Part shown: positions 1-6,663 of the stretch, piece after piece
Layout of the letters: the number at the start of each line of letters is the position of its first letter
Position numbering within the stretch: position 1 is the stretch's first letter
NCBI GenBank assembly: GCA_938017655.1
Contig: CALIJO010000014.1
Span: forward strand, 1-9,106
From: an uncultured Candidatus Saccharibacteria bacterium
Lineage (GTDB): Bacteria; Patescibacteriota; Saccharimonadia; Saccharimonadales; Saccharimonadaceae
Reading direction: 5' to 3'
Length of the DNA stretch: 9,106 bases
Made by a program: the position numbers and the translations under genes
Notes under the pieces: model-generated
The model's database searches: none
Told to the model about the DNA's origin: nothing
The model's input: the letters and a program-made list of their open reading frames with translations, nothing else

Positions 1-1314
1 GCAAAAGTGAGTTTGAAAGCTGGAAAAGGTGGCGATGGCGCCGTCTCTTTTCGCCATGAAATTTACATCAATAAGGGTGGTCCAGATGGTGGTAATGGTG
101 GTAAGGGCGGCTCGATTATTTTCCAGGCTGACAAGGATACTAATACTTTAATTGATTTTCGTTTCAATCCAATTCTCACCGCTCCAGACGGCGGTAACGG
201 TTCTGGTACCCGTAGTAATGGTCGCTCTGGTAAGAACCTCATTGTCGAAGTACCAATTGGCACTGTGGTGAAGCGCGACGGGAAAATCATCGCCGACCTC
301 ACCGAAGATGGTATGCAAGCCGTGATTGCTAAGGGCGGCGATGGCGGTTTCGGTAATGCTCACTTCAAGTCTAGTGTACGTCAGACTCCGGTGATCGCTG
401 AGGTTGGTGAACCAGGCGAGGCTTTTGAAGCCGAAATCGAACTAAAACTTCTTGCTGATGTCGGTCTCGTGGGTCTACCAAATGCTGGTAAATCGACTTT
501 TCTTGCTAGTGTCACCAATGCTAAGCCAGAAATCGCTGATTATGCTTTTACTACCCTTACACCAAATCTTGGTGTGGCAACGATTGACCGCAACGACCTC
601 TTAATTGCTGATATTCCGGGTCTTATCGAAGGCGCCAGTGACGGTCGTGGTCTCGGTCATGACTTCTTGCGTCACGTCGACCGCACTGCTGTTTTGCTCC
701 ATCTTATCGACGTTTATCAAGATGATGCCGGTCAAGCTTATTCTACGATCCGTGGTGAATTGGAAAAATACTCTGATCTCAAATCTCGTACCGAAATCGT
801 CGCCCTGACTAAATGCGAAGGTCTTGACGATGAAATTATTGAAATGCAAAAACAGGCAATTCTTGAAAAAAATCCCGAAGCTAAAATTTTTGCTATTTCT
901 TCTGTGGCCAAGAAAAACCTCGATGACTTACTTCGCGCCCTACTTGCTGCAGTTAAAGAAAACCAGAAACAGCAGGAAATTACCGCCGAGCAAATCGGCT
1001 CCACCCCGATTGAATTTAAGACTGCCATTATTTCTCACGATATGGAAAGTCTCCCAACTATTTCACTTAGCCATCACGAGCTAAAGAAGGCTTGGCAGGT
1101 CACTCAAGATGAAAAGGATGTCTACCATGTCACTGGCGAAAAGATTGAAAAATTCGCTCGTCGTACTGATCTTTCGAATTACGCCTCGGTTAACCGCTTG
1201 CGTGATATTATGAAAAAGCTTGGCATTCGTGCTGAGCTCACTACTCGTGGTGCCAAGGCGGATTCGATTATCGAAATTTCCGGTAAGCACTTCACTCTCG
1301 TCGAAGACTACTAA
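1..1314 (+). CDS. obg: Obg GTPase (ribosome assembly), 5' end truncated by window edge
   Basis: Obg/CgtA is a GTPase acting in large-subunit ribosome assembly and stress control. The glycine-rich Obg fold comes first (GKGGDGAVSF, then GGPDGGNGGKGG). The G domain follows, with P-loop GLPNAGKST at bases 472-498 and G3 DIPG at 610-621. A C-terminal OCT domain (about bases 1015-1300, with IEKFARRTDLSN) completes the three-domain architecture. The frame is open from base 1: the codons GCA AAA (Ala-Lys) before GTG 7 fit the usual Obg N-terminus (about MFVDxAKV), so GTG 7 is an internal valine and roughly five residues lie outside the window. Odd point: the G4 guanine-specificity motif is TKCE (808-819), where most Obg proteins have NKxD. 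The OCT domain and TAA stop are intact and a terminator follows at once. Identification is secure; the true start is not visible. Confidence 0.96.
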   Translation, partial: AKVSLKAGKGGDGAVSFRHEIYINKGGPDGGNGGKGGSIIFQADKDTNTLIDFRFNPILTAPDGGNGSGTRSNGRSGKNLIVEVPIGTVVKRDGKIIADLTEDGMQAVIAKGGDGGFGNAHFKSSVRQTPVIAEVGEPGEAFEAEIELKLLADVGLVGLPNAGKSTFLASVTNAKPEIADYAFTTLTPNLGVATIDRNDLLIADIPGLIEGASDGRGLGHDFLRHVDRTAVLLHLIDVYQDDAGQAYSTIRGELEKYSDLKSRTEIVALTKCEGLDDEIIEMQKQAILEKNPEAKIFAISSVAKKNLDDLLRALLAAVKENQKQQEITAEQIGSTPIEFKTAIISHDMESLPTISLSHHELKKAWQVTQDEKDVYHVTGEKIEKFARRTDLSNYASVNRLRDIMKKLGIRAELTTRGAKADSIIEISGKHFTLVEDY

Positions 1315-1321
1315 ACCCATG

Positions 1322-1349
1322 AAAAATATCCTCTCGCGAGGATATTTTT
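1322..1349. terminator. Bidirectional intrinsic terminator after obg
   Basis: A perfect 12-bp inverted repeat (AAAAATATCCTC / GAGGATATTTTT) with a TCGC loop begins 7 nt after the obg stop. Both strands end in a five-T run that is part of the stem, so it can stop obg transcripts on + and also the minus-strand RNA proposed at 1350-1464. Confidence 0.88.
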
Positions 1350-1464
1350 GCTGATGCGCGCCCACCCTAGGGCACATTGGTTTGTTTTAATCCGTATTTT
1401 TGTTTTTAATGAAATCTCCACACTCCACTAATTGCATAATGGAACCCTGTGAAGCGTATCAGCT
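1350..1464 (-). ncRNA. Predicted structured non-coding RNA, about 115 nt, unrecognised
   Basis: The minus strand has a near-consensus promoter (TTGACA-17-TATGAT, 1472-1500) and a terminator at 1322-1349. The RNA between them pairs its two ends. GCUGAU (1463-1458) pairs with AUCAGC (1355-1350), CGC (1456-1454) with GCG (1359-1357), CAC (1451-1449) with GUG (1365-1363), and AGGG (1448-1445) with CCCU (1372-1369). A separate hairpin, UUCCAUUA / UAGUGGAG with a UGCAAU loop, occupies 1444-1423. Two of its pairs are G-U and would be A-C mismatches on the other strand, which favours minus-strand transcription. The rest (about 1376-1422) is A-rich in the RNA and seems unpaired. No SRP, tmRNA or RNase P core motif is seen, and at 115 nt it is short for 6S RNA. 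Function unknown. Confidence 0.6.
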
Positions 1465-1471
1465 TATGTTT

Positions 1472-1500
1472 ATCATATCGTTTACACTCTCTAATGTCAA
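1472..1500 (-). promoter_or_regulatory. Sigma70-type promoter for the minus-strand RNA
   Basis: Read on the minus strand, -35 TTGACA (1500-1495, 6/6) is followed by exactly 17 nt and then -10 TATGAT (1477-1472, 5/6). The predicted start is an A at about 1465-1464, immediately before the 5' strand of the RNA's closing stem. This is the best-matching -35/-10 pair in the window. Confidence 0.72.
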
Positions 1501-1570
1501 GAGAAAAACATAAGAATTTAGCCACCTGGTAGAACTAATATTACGCCATGAAAACTGATATTTGTAAATG

Positions 1571-1579
1571 TGCTATAAT
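1571..1579 (+). promoter_or_regulatory. Extended -10 promoter of trmD, leaderless type
   Basis: TGC-TATAAT ends 6 nt before the trmD ATG (1586), so transcription should start at or within a base of the start codon. No good -35 is seen 17 nt upstream; the TGN extension probably compensates. No Shine-Dalgarno is possible in such a transcript. Confidence 0.72.
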
Positions 1580-1585
1580 AGATTT

Positions 1586-2272
1586 ATGTCTAAGGTTAAA
1601 TTCACCATTATTTCGTTATTTTCTGATGCGCTTGATCCCTATTTGAATGCTTCCATGATGTGGAAAGCTAAGGAAAAGGGGATTGCCGAGTTTGATTTTG
1701 TGGATTTGCGTGAATTTGGCCTCGGTGCGCATAAATCTGTCGACGACACGCCCTATGGTGGTGGCGATGGCATGCTTTTGATGTGTGAACCGGCCTTCAA
1801 TGCTATTGAAAGCGTGAAGAAAAACAGTCCGAATGCTAAGGTGATTCTACCGACTCCAGCTGGTCAAACTTGGCATCAAGGAATCGTGCGCAATTTCGTC
1901 GAACGTATTAATCGTGGTGAAGAGGATCACTATATTATTCTTTGTCCACATTATGAAGGTTATGACGAACGCATTTTGACGATTGTCGACTACAAAATTT
2001 CCCTCGGTCATTTCGTCTTGACCGGTGGTGAATTGCCAGCACTTATCGTGATCGATAGTATCGTGCGATTACTTCCAGGGGTGCTTGGTGGTGAAAATTC
2101 TGCCATTATTGAAAGTTTTTCGGAAGAGAATACCATTGAGTATCCGCAATACACTAAGCCAGCCGATTTTCGCGGTATGCAAGTGCCAGAAGTTTTGCTC
2201 TCTGGTCATCACGCCAAAATTGCCGAATGGCGCAAAGCTCATAGTCGTCCAGTCGACCAGGGCAATCTTTGA
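1586..2272 (+). CDS. trmD: tRNA (guanine-N1)-methyltransferase TrmD
   Basis: TrmD methylates N1 of G37, next to the anticodon, with S-adenosylmethionine, and so prevents frameshifting. The 228-residue protein is normal in length. It shows the N-terminal ISLFSDALDPYL, then PYGGGDGM, and the trefoil-knot SAM site: CPHYEGYDERI followed by VLTGGELPALIVIDSIVRLLPGVLG. The latter lies around bases 2017-2095. A linker (YPQYTKPADFRG) and a C-terminal helical domain (LLSGHHAKIAEWR) complete it. ATG 1586 is chosen over ATG 1568 because 1568 lies upstream of the -10 box and because SKVKFTIISLF matches the family N-terminus. The TGA stop overlaps the recG ATG by one base (TGATG), so the two are very likely one operon with translational coupling. 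Confidence 0.97.
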   Translation: MSKVKFTIISLFSDALDPYLNASMMWKAKEKGIAEFDFVDLREFGLGAHKSVDDTPYGGGDGMLLMCEPAFNAIESVKKNSPNAKVILPTPAGQTWHQGIVRNFVERINRGEEDHYIILCPHYEGYDERILTIVDYKISLGHFVLTGGELPALIVIDSIVRLLPGVLGGENSAIIESFSEENTIEYPQYTKPADFRGMQVPEVLLSGHHAKIAEWRKAHSRPVDQGNL

Positions 2273-4341
2273 TGCAATTAAATTCAAAACTAAGTGAAAT
2301 TAAAGGCGTCGGTCCCAAAACCGCAGAAGCACTCGCCGCTCGTGGTTTTCAAACCTTCAAGGATTTACTCTATTATTTTCCGCGCAAATATGAAGATTAT
2401 GCGGCTTACACAAAAATCTCCGAAATTCGCCCCGGCAAAGTCGTAGTGAGAGGAAAAATTCGTGGCTTGCGCAATATCCATACGCGTCGCCGTAATTTTA
2501 CCATTACTCAGGGTGAGATTTTTGATGAGACAGGGGCGCTTCGCGTGGTTTGGTATAATCAGGCCTACCGTATCAAAAATTTTAAGGAAGACACCGAGTA
2601 TTATTTTACTGGTGAGTATGATTTTAAATATAATCGCTATCAACTCACCGCCCCTACCGCCGTTCTGGCGTCCGAGGTCGAAGAATCGCGCCAAGATGGT
2701 GGTTATCAACCGATTTATTCTGGTAGTGGCCGCTATAATTCCGCCTGGTATCGTCGAATTTTTGCTAAACTGCGCCCATTTTTTTATCAAATTCCCGAAC
2801 TTTTGCCGACTGAGGCTATTCCGAAAACTCTCACCAAGCTCACTCGTAACCAAGCGCTCTTTAATATGCATTTTCCGGAATCTGAAAAAGAGGTCGAAAA
2901 GGCTCGCGCCTACCTCGGTTATGAGGAATTGTTTGAATTAATTTTGGCTTCCAAGCTTAATCAAAACGAAGTCTCCAAATTAAATGCCAAATCGCTTAAA
3001 TTTAACCTCATCGATATTAAACAACTCCTTAAGACTCTGCCTTTTGAGCTAACCGACGCCCAAAAGCGCGTGACTTGGCAGATTCTGAAGGACCTTGAAA
3101 AAACTCATCCGATGAACCGCCTGCTTCAGGGCGATGTCGGTTCGGGTAAAACTATTGTTTCGGCCATTGCTGCTTATCAAGCTATAAAAAACGGTGCGCA
3201 AGTGGCCATTCTGGCTCCGACAGCTATTTTGGCCACGCAACATTATGAAGGTTTGTCTAAAATCCTGCAGCCACTCGGCGTCAAAACCACACTACTAATT
3301 AGCGCCACCAAGGATAAGGCTAGTATTAAAGCCGCAATTAAATCTGGTGAAATTAATCTCGTGATTGGTACTCATGCTATTCTTACCGACGACACCACTT
3401 TTTCCAGTCTCGGACTCTGTATTATCGATGAGCAGCACCGTTTTGGTGTCTTGCAGCGTCAGCATCTTTTGGAAAAATCTTTTCAGAATCAAAATCTGGA
3501 TTTTCAGCAAATTTCACCGCATTTTCTGGCTATGACCGCCACGCCGATCCCGCGTTCTTTGCAGCTCACGATTTTTGGCGATCTCGATATTTCAATTATT
3601 AACCAGATGCCGAAGGGGCGTACGCCGATTAAGACGCGTCTTTATAATGAATTAAATCTCAAGGATGTAATTTATCCAGAACTTAGCGAGCATCTCGCCG
3701 CTGGTGAACAAGTTTACGTAATTTGTCGCCTGATTGACGAGGCTATTTCCGAGGAAGATAAATCGCGCACCGTCCTTGAAACCGCGAAGCTCATGCAAAA
3801 ACAGTTTAGTAAATATAAAATTGGTATCCTGCATGGTAAATTAAAACCTGCTGAAAAAGATCAGGTGATGCAGGATTTTAAGGAACAGAAAACTCAAATT
3901 TTGGTTTCTACCACCGTGGTGGAAGTCGGTGTGGATGTGCCGAATGCCACTCAGATTGTGATTCTCAATGCTGACCTCTATGGCCTAGCTCAGCTTCATC
4001 AGTTGCGTGGTCGCGTCGGTCGCGGTGATAAACCGAGCCAATGTTTTTTGGTGACTACCGGTGAAAATCCGCCGAGTCGTCGTCTGCTTGAAATGGAAAA
4101 ATCTACCGACGGTTTTTATCTTGCCGAAGTTGACTTAAAACTTCGCGGTCCGGGGGAAATTTATGGTGCTATGCAACACGGTGAATTGAATTTGAAGATC
4201 GCCAGCCTCACCGACACCAAGTTAATCGAATTGGCACGCACTCATGTCGAAAAGTTCTTAAGCTCGCCCGATTCTATGCTAAAATATACAGAGTTAAGCC
4301 AAGATATTAAAAAATATCAGCAACTGACGACTCTTAATTAA
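2272..4341 (+). CDS. recG: ATP-dependent DNA helicase RecG
   Basis: RecG is a superfamily 2 helicase that remodels stalled replication forks and Holliday junctions. The 689-residue protein is close to the usual RecG length. An N-terminal region with a helix-hairpin-helix-like stretch (IKGVGPKTAEAL) leads into the OB-fold wedge (residues about 50-150) that splits the fork. Helicase motifs follow: Walker A GDVGSGKT (287-294), DEQHRFG Walker B (386-392), MTATPIPRS (from 421), a conserved TTVVEVGVDVP block, and motif VI QLRGRVGRG (from 577). A C-terminal region with LRGPGE is also typical. ATG 2272 is preferred over TTG 2269 because TGATG overlap with trmD is a standard coupling arrangement. The gene ends 7 nt before the next start and no terminator intervenes. 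Confidence 0.97.
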   Translation: MQLNSKLSEIKGVGPKTAEALAARGFQTFKDLLYYFPRKYEDYAAYTKISEIRPGKVVVRGKIRGLRNIHTRRRNFTITQGEIFDETGALRVVWYNQAYRIKNFKEDTEYYFTGEYDFKYNRYQLTAPTAVLASEVEESRQDGGYQPIYSGSGRYNSAWYRRIFAKLRPFFYQIPELLPTEAIPKTLTKLTRNQALFNMHFPESEKEVEKARAYLGYEELFELILASKLNQNEVSKLNAKSLKFNLIDIKQLLKTLPFELTDAQKRVTWQILKDLEKTHPMNRLLQGDVGSGKTIVSAIAAYQAIKNGAQVAILAPTAILATQHYEGLSKILQPLGVKTTLLISATKDKASIKAAIKSGEINLVIGTHAILTDDTTFSSLGLCIIDEQHRFGVLQRQHLLEKSFQNQNLDFQQISPHFLAMTATPIPRSLQLTIFGDLDISIINQMPKGRTPIKTRLYNELNLKDVIYPELSEHLAAGEQVYVICRLIDEAISEEDKSRTVLETAKLMQKQFSKYKIGILHGKLKPAEKDQVMQDFKEQKTQILVSTTVVEVGVDVPNATQIVILNADLYGLAQLHQLRGRVGRGDKPSQCFLVTTGENPPSRRLLEMEKSTDGFYLAEVDLKLRGPGEIYGAMQHGELNLKIASLTDTKLIELARTHVEKFLSSPDSMLKYTELSQDIKKYQQLTTLN

Positions 4342-4348
4342 GGAAAAT

Positions 4349-5167
4349 ATGTATTCAACCCTAGCAATTAGTGATAAATCGAATGGGAAAATTGTTGGCA
4401 CGCACCAGAAACTCGACCGAATTGCCCGCAAAATTATTGATAAAAACCTGCCACACAATTATTTTTTCCCAAACATTTCAGAAATCTTAAATTTTGAAGG
4501 CATGGGCGGACCGGACGGCCTCAAGCGCAAAAGTCCTGGCGTCGACGAGCCGATGCACTTCATTGATCCGGATCATGATGATGGTAAACTCATGACTATG
4601 ATTTTGGATCACCAATATAATTTATGTAAGGCCCTCGAAGACGGAAATAAAGTGCGCGCTAGTTTTGAGGCTGGCTGGATGGCACATGCGATCACCGACG
4701 GACTCACCCCCGCCCATCATTTTCCTCTGGAAAGTACCCAAAAACAACTGATGACTAAAGATGAATTTGTCAAAGTTTTTGGTATCCCGATTAAGGGAAT
4801 CATGCGCGGACGCAACTCGCTTGAAACTCTGCGCAACAACTGGCTCTATTGGGGCGCTAATGGTTTTATGACCAAGCATGTGGCTTTCGAATATGGCGTG
4901 GCGATTACCCTTACCGCTCTGCCGGAGCGAGCGGTAATGCCGAAAATCAAGAAAGCGGACCTAGTGAATGTCGATCTCGAAAAAGCCTTCCACGAATCTC
5001 TGGCCAAGGTTCACGCTCTGAAAATGTATGAAAATTTCTTGAATCAGGGATGGAACACCGAGTTGGTTTTTCAAACTAAAAATGTACTCCTTCCGGAAAT
5101 CGTCCGCGCTATTACACTTGGCTGGGCTTCATCGATTCCATATTTTAATAAAAAACTGCTAAAATAA
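4349..5167 (+). CDS. Putative zinc phospholipase C / S1-P1 nuclease-like protein
   Basis: Not recognised as a named gene. The 272 residues are rich in metal-ligand candidates: H19 (GTHQKLDRIARK), H70/D73/D75/H76 (HFIDPDHDD), H88, and a core segment AGWMAHAITDGLTPAHH with H113, D117, H123 and H124. The HxxxDxxxPxH pattern is the signature of the all-helical zinc phospholipase C / S1-P1 nuclease fold, so a metal-dependent phosphodiesterase is the best guess; substrate cannot be told. There is no signal peptide, whereas many members of that fold are exported, so it may act in the cytoplasm. An AAGGA ribosome site (4340-4344) lies 4 nt before ATG and overlaps the recG stop, placing the gene in the trmD-recG operon. 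Its last codons contain the rsmD promoter. Confidence 0.6.
   Translation: MYSTLAISDKSNGKIVGTHQKLDRIARKIIDKNLPHNYFFPNISEILNFEGMGGPDGLKRKSPGVDEPMHFIDPDHDDGKLMTMILDHQYNLCKALEDGNKVRASFEAGWMAHAITDGLTPAHHFPLESTQKQLMTKDEFVKVFGIPIKGIMRGRNSLETLRNNWLYWGANGFMTKHVAFEYGVAITLTALPERAVMPKIKKADLVNVDLEKAFHESLAKVHALKMYENFLNQGWNTELVFQTKNVLLPEIVRAITLGWASSIPYFNKKLLK
5157..5165 (+). promoter_or_regulatory. Extended -10 promoter of rsmD, leaderless type
   Basis: TGC-TAAAAT sits inside the last codons of the upstream gene and shares the T of its TAA stop. It ends 6 nt before the rsmD ATG. The 20 bases TGCTAAAATAAAACTATGAA (5157-5176) recur exactly at 9057-9076. Confidence 0.68.
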
Positions 5168-5171
5168 AACT

Positions 5172-5729
5172 ATGAAGTTTATGGTAAAATCTGGCAAAGT
5201 TACGGATCTTCGGATCACCTCCGGGGCGCTTCGTGGGCAAAAAATTCTCACCCCCAAGCTCGCTGTCACTCATCCGATGGGCTCACGTGAACGCCTGGCG
5301 ATTATGAATTCTTTGTCGTCTCATCTCGAGGGCAAAGTCGTACTCGATGTTTTTTCCGGCACTGGTGCACTAGGTTTTGAAGCTCTTTCTCGCGGCGCCA
5401 AGCATGTTTCGTTCATCGAAAATCACCGTGAAGTCGCGAAATTGATTCGTCAAAACGCCGAAAACCTCGGCGTGTCGGGCCAGGTGCGAATTTTTGCCAA
5501 AAAGGCGGAAACTCTGACTTTTGATAATCGTTTCGATATCGTTTTTGCCGACCCACCATATGATAAAATCACCCCGAAACTAGCGGATTATCTTGCTACC
5601 CTACCGAAACTCGCAAAAGAATTTCTAGTCTTGTCCCATCCAGCCACCTTCGACCCTCATCAACTCGACGCCGAAATTCTTTCCACCAAGGCTTATGCCG
5701 GCTCCCGCATCACGATTTTTAGAATGTAA
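5172..5729 (+). CDS. rsmD: 16S rRNA (guanine966-N2)-methyltransferase RsmD
   Basis: RsmD makes m2G966 in the P-site region of 16S rRNA using S-adenosylmethionine. The 185-residue protein has the typical N-terminus LRITSGALRGQKI, then THPMGSRERLAIMNSL in place of the common TRPT..REALFN. SAM motif I is DVFSGTGALGFEALSRGA (residues 59-76), the acidic motif II is FIEN (81-84), and the catalytic NPPY-type motif appears as ADPPYD (126-131). The C-terminus is slightly short but ends in the expected strand. The start at 5172 is the ATG placed 6 nt after a -10 box; there is no Shine-Dalgarno. It lies 4 nt after the preceding gene and may also be reached by read-through from trmD-recG. Confidence 0.9.
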   Translation: MKFMVKSGKVTDLRITSGALRGQKILTPKLAVTHPMGSRERLAIMNSLSSHLEGKVVLDVFSGTGALGFEALSRGAKHVSFIENHREVAKLIRQNAENLGVSGQVRIFAKKAETLTFDNRFDIVFADPPYDKITPKLADYLATLPKLAKEFLVLSHPATFDPHQLDAEILSTKAYAGSRITIFRM

Positions 5730-5743
5730 TTTTATTATGTTTA

Positions 5744-5752
5744 TGCTAAAAT
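5744..5752 (+). promoter_or_regulatory. Extended -10 promoter of the 5759 gene, leaderless type
   Basis: TGC-TAAAAT in the 29-nt gap after rsmD ends 6 nt before ATG 5759. The upstream stretch TTATGTTTATGCTAAAAT matches the one before the 9072 gene. Confidence 0.7.
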
Positions 5753-5758
5753 TAACTT

Positions 5759-6559
5759 ATGAACTTTCAAAAGATTTACGATTATTTCTTTAGTAATAAT
5801 TATATGACCAAGATGCCTAGCCTAGGCGAGGTTTTGGCTTCGAATATTATTACCTTACTACTATTGTTAATTATTCTCGGCCTTTATATCGCCGGCAAGG
5901 TTCTTCTGATGAAGAAAATTTATGGCGAGAAAAAAATGTGGCAGGGCGCCATTCCGGTATTTGGCCTGATGAAGCTTTATGATGCGGTGGAACTAAATAA
6001 GTTGTTCGCTATCTCGATTCTGATTCCAGTGCTCGGTTTGATTCCGTACTTTATTTTCTGTTACAAGTTACCGGCTGCTCTTGGTGAAAAACAGCCAGCC
6101 TTTCCGTATTTAACGATTTTCTTCTCGCCAATCATCATGCTGATGCTAGCTACCGATCAAAAGTATGAATATCAATACGTCCGCGGTAAAAATGTCCCGT
6201 TCCAAGGCGCTTTTGCTCTGAATAATACACAAGCACCTACCGAAGCTCCAGCTCAGCCGGTCATCGAAACTCCAGTCCAACCTGCTCCCGAGTCTCCAGC
6301 CCAGCCTATCGATGAAGCGCCTGTTCAATCTATTCCTGAAGTGCCTGCTCAGTCGGCTGCAGAAAATCCAGCTCAGCCAGCCCCGAATGTCTCAATTCAG
6401 CCAGCCTCGGAGGCCCCAACTCAACCAGTCGCCGAGAATTTACCTCCATCAGCTCCAGAGACTCCAGCTCAATCTACTCAGGGAACCCCAATCGAATCGC
6501 AAAATCCTTTTGTTCCGGAAAATCAGGTTCAATCCAGCGGCTTGAACAATCTCCAATAA
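5759..6559 (+). CDS. DUF5684-like membrane protein with proline-rich repeat tail
   Basis: Function unknown. The 266-residue protein has three predicted membrane helices at about residues 28-51, 83-103 and 115-130. The spacing and the GEKKMWQGAIPVFGL...YDAVELNK segment resemble the small DUF5684 family of membrane proteins. From residue 162 to 249 there are eleven tandem 8-residue units of the type E-(T/A/S)-P-(A/V)-Q-(P/S)-x-x, making a disordered, acidic, Pro/Gln-rich tail. A short LNNLQ end follows. The tail could be a surface-exposed spacer or a low-complexity docking region; which side of the membrane it lies on cannot be told from sequence. The gene is first in its own transcript, with a leaderless-type promoter and no ribosome site. 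Its 3' end contains the -35 of tRNA-Leu. Confidence 0.75.
   Translation: MNFQKIYDYFFSNNYMTKMPSLGEVLASNIITLLLLLIILGLYIAGKVLLMKKIYGEKKMWQGAIPVFGLMKLYDAVELNKLFAISILIPVLGLIPYFIFCYKLPAALGEKQPAFPYLTIFFSPIIMLMLATDQKYEYQYVRGKNVPFQGAFALNNTQAPTEAPAQPVIETPVQPAPESPAQPIDEAPVQSIPEVPAQSAAENPAQPAPNVSIQPASEAPTQPVAENLPPSAPETPAQSTQGTPIESQNPFVPENQVQSSGLNNLQ
6242..6505 (+). repeat. Eleven in-register 24-bp coding repeats
   Basis: Eleven uninterrupted 24-bp units encode the 8-residue motif E-x-P-x-Q-P/S-x-x. Bases vary mostly at third positions and the last two codons, while the reading frame and unit length are never broken. This indicates selection on the protein repeat rather than a fresh slippage expansion. 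The final unit (GTPIESQN) is the most degenerate. Confidence 0.9.
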
Positions 6560-6570
6560 TTTTATATAAT
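6542..6570 (+). promoter_or_regulatory. Promoter of tRNA-Leu
   Basis: -35 TTGAAC (6542-6547, 4/6) lies inside the last codons of the upstream gene. A 17-nt spacer leads to -10 TATAAT (6565-6570). The -10 ends 8 nt before the first base of the mature tRNA, so the precursor would have a 5' leader of only one or two bases. Confidence 0.68.
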
Positions 6571-6578
6571 ATCAGCAT

Positions 6579-6663
6579 GCCCGAGTGGTGAAATTGGTAT
6601 ACACGTATGCCTTAGGAGCATATGCCTCGCGGCGTGCTGGTTCAAGTCCAGTCTCGGGCACCA
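6579..6663 (+). tRNA. tRNA-Leu (UAG anticodon)
   Basis: The acceptor stem GCCCGAG (6579-6585) pairs with CTCGGGC (6653-6659); the discriminator A and an encoded CCA follow. The anticodon stem TATGC/GCATA encloses the loop CTTAGGA with anticodon TAG at 6613-6615, which reads CUA and, by wobble, other CUN leucine codons. The 13-nt variable arm with a GCC/GGC stem is the class II feature expected of tRNA-Leu. The T arm has loop TTCAAGT (6641-6647). All arms are intact. Confidence 0.95.

Noticed and set aside
1350..1464. That the minus-strand RNA is SRP RNA or 6S RNA.
   Set aside because: It lacks the SRP GGAA-loop and conserved asymmetric-loop bases, and at 115 nt is short for 6S with no clear large central bubble. 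Left as unrecognised.
1409..1513. A 34-codon + strand frame between obg and trmD.
   Set aside because: It has no ribosome site and no -10 at the leaderless distance, and its residues show no domain-like pattern. The same bases are better explained by the minus-strand promoter and RNA.
1568..1585. Upstream ATG of trmD at 1568.
   Set aside because: It lies before the -10 box, so it would not be in the mRNA, and the added residues (CYNRF) do not belong to TrmD.
2365..2871. Long minus-strand frame inside recG, and similar antisense frames in obg, trmD and rsmD.
   Set aside because: They mirror the codon pattern of strongly supported genes on the other strand and have no domain-like content or start signals.
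6242..6505. The 24-bp repeats as a CRISPR or minisatellite.
   Set aside because: There are no unique spacers; the units are contiguous, in frame and inside a clear coding region.
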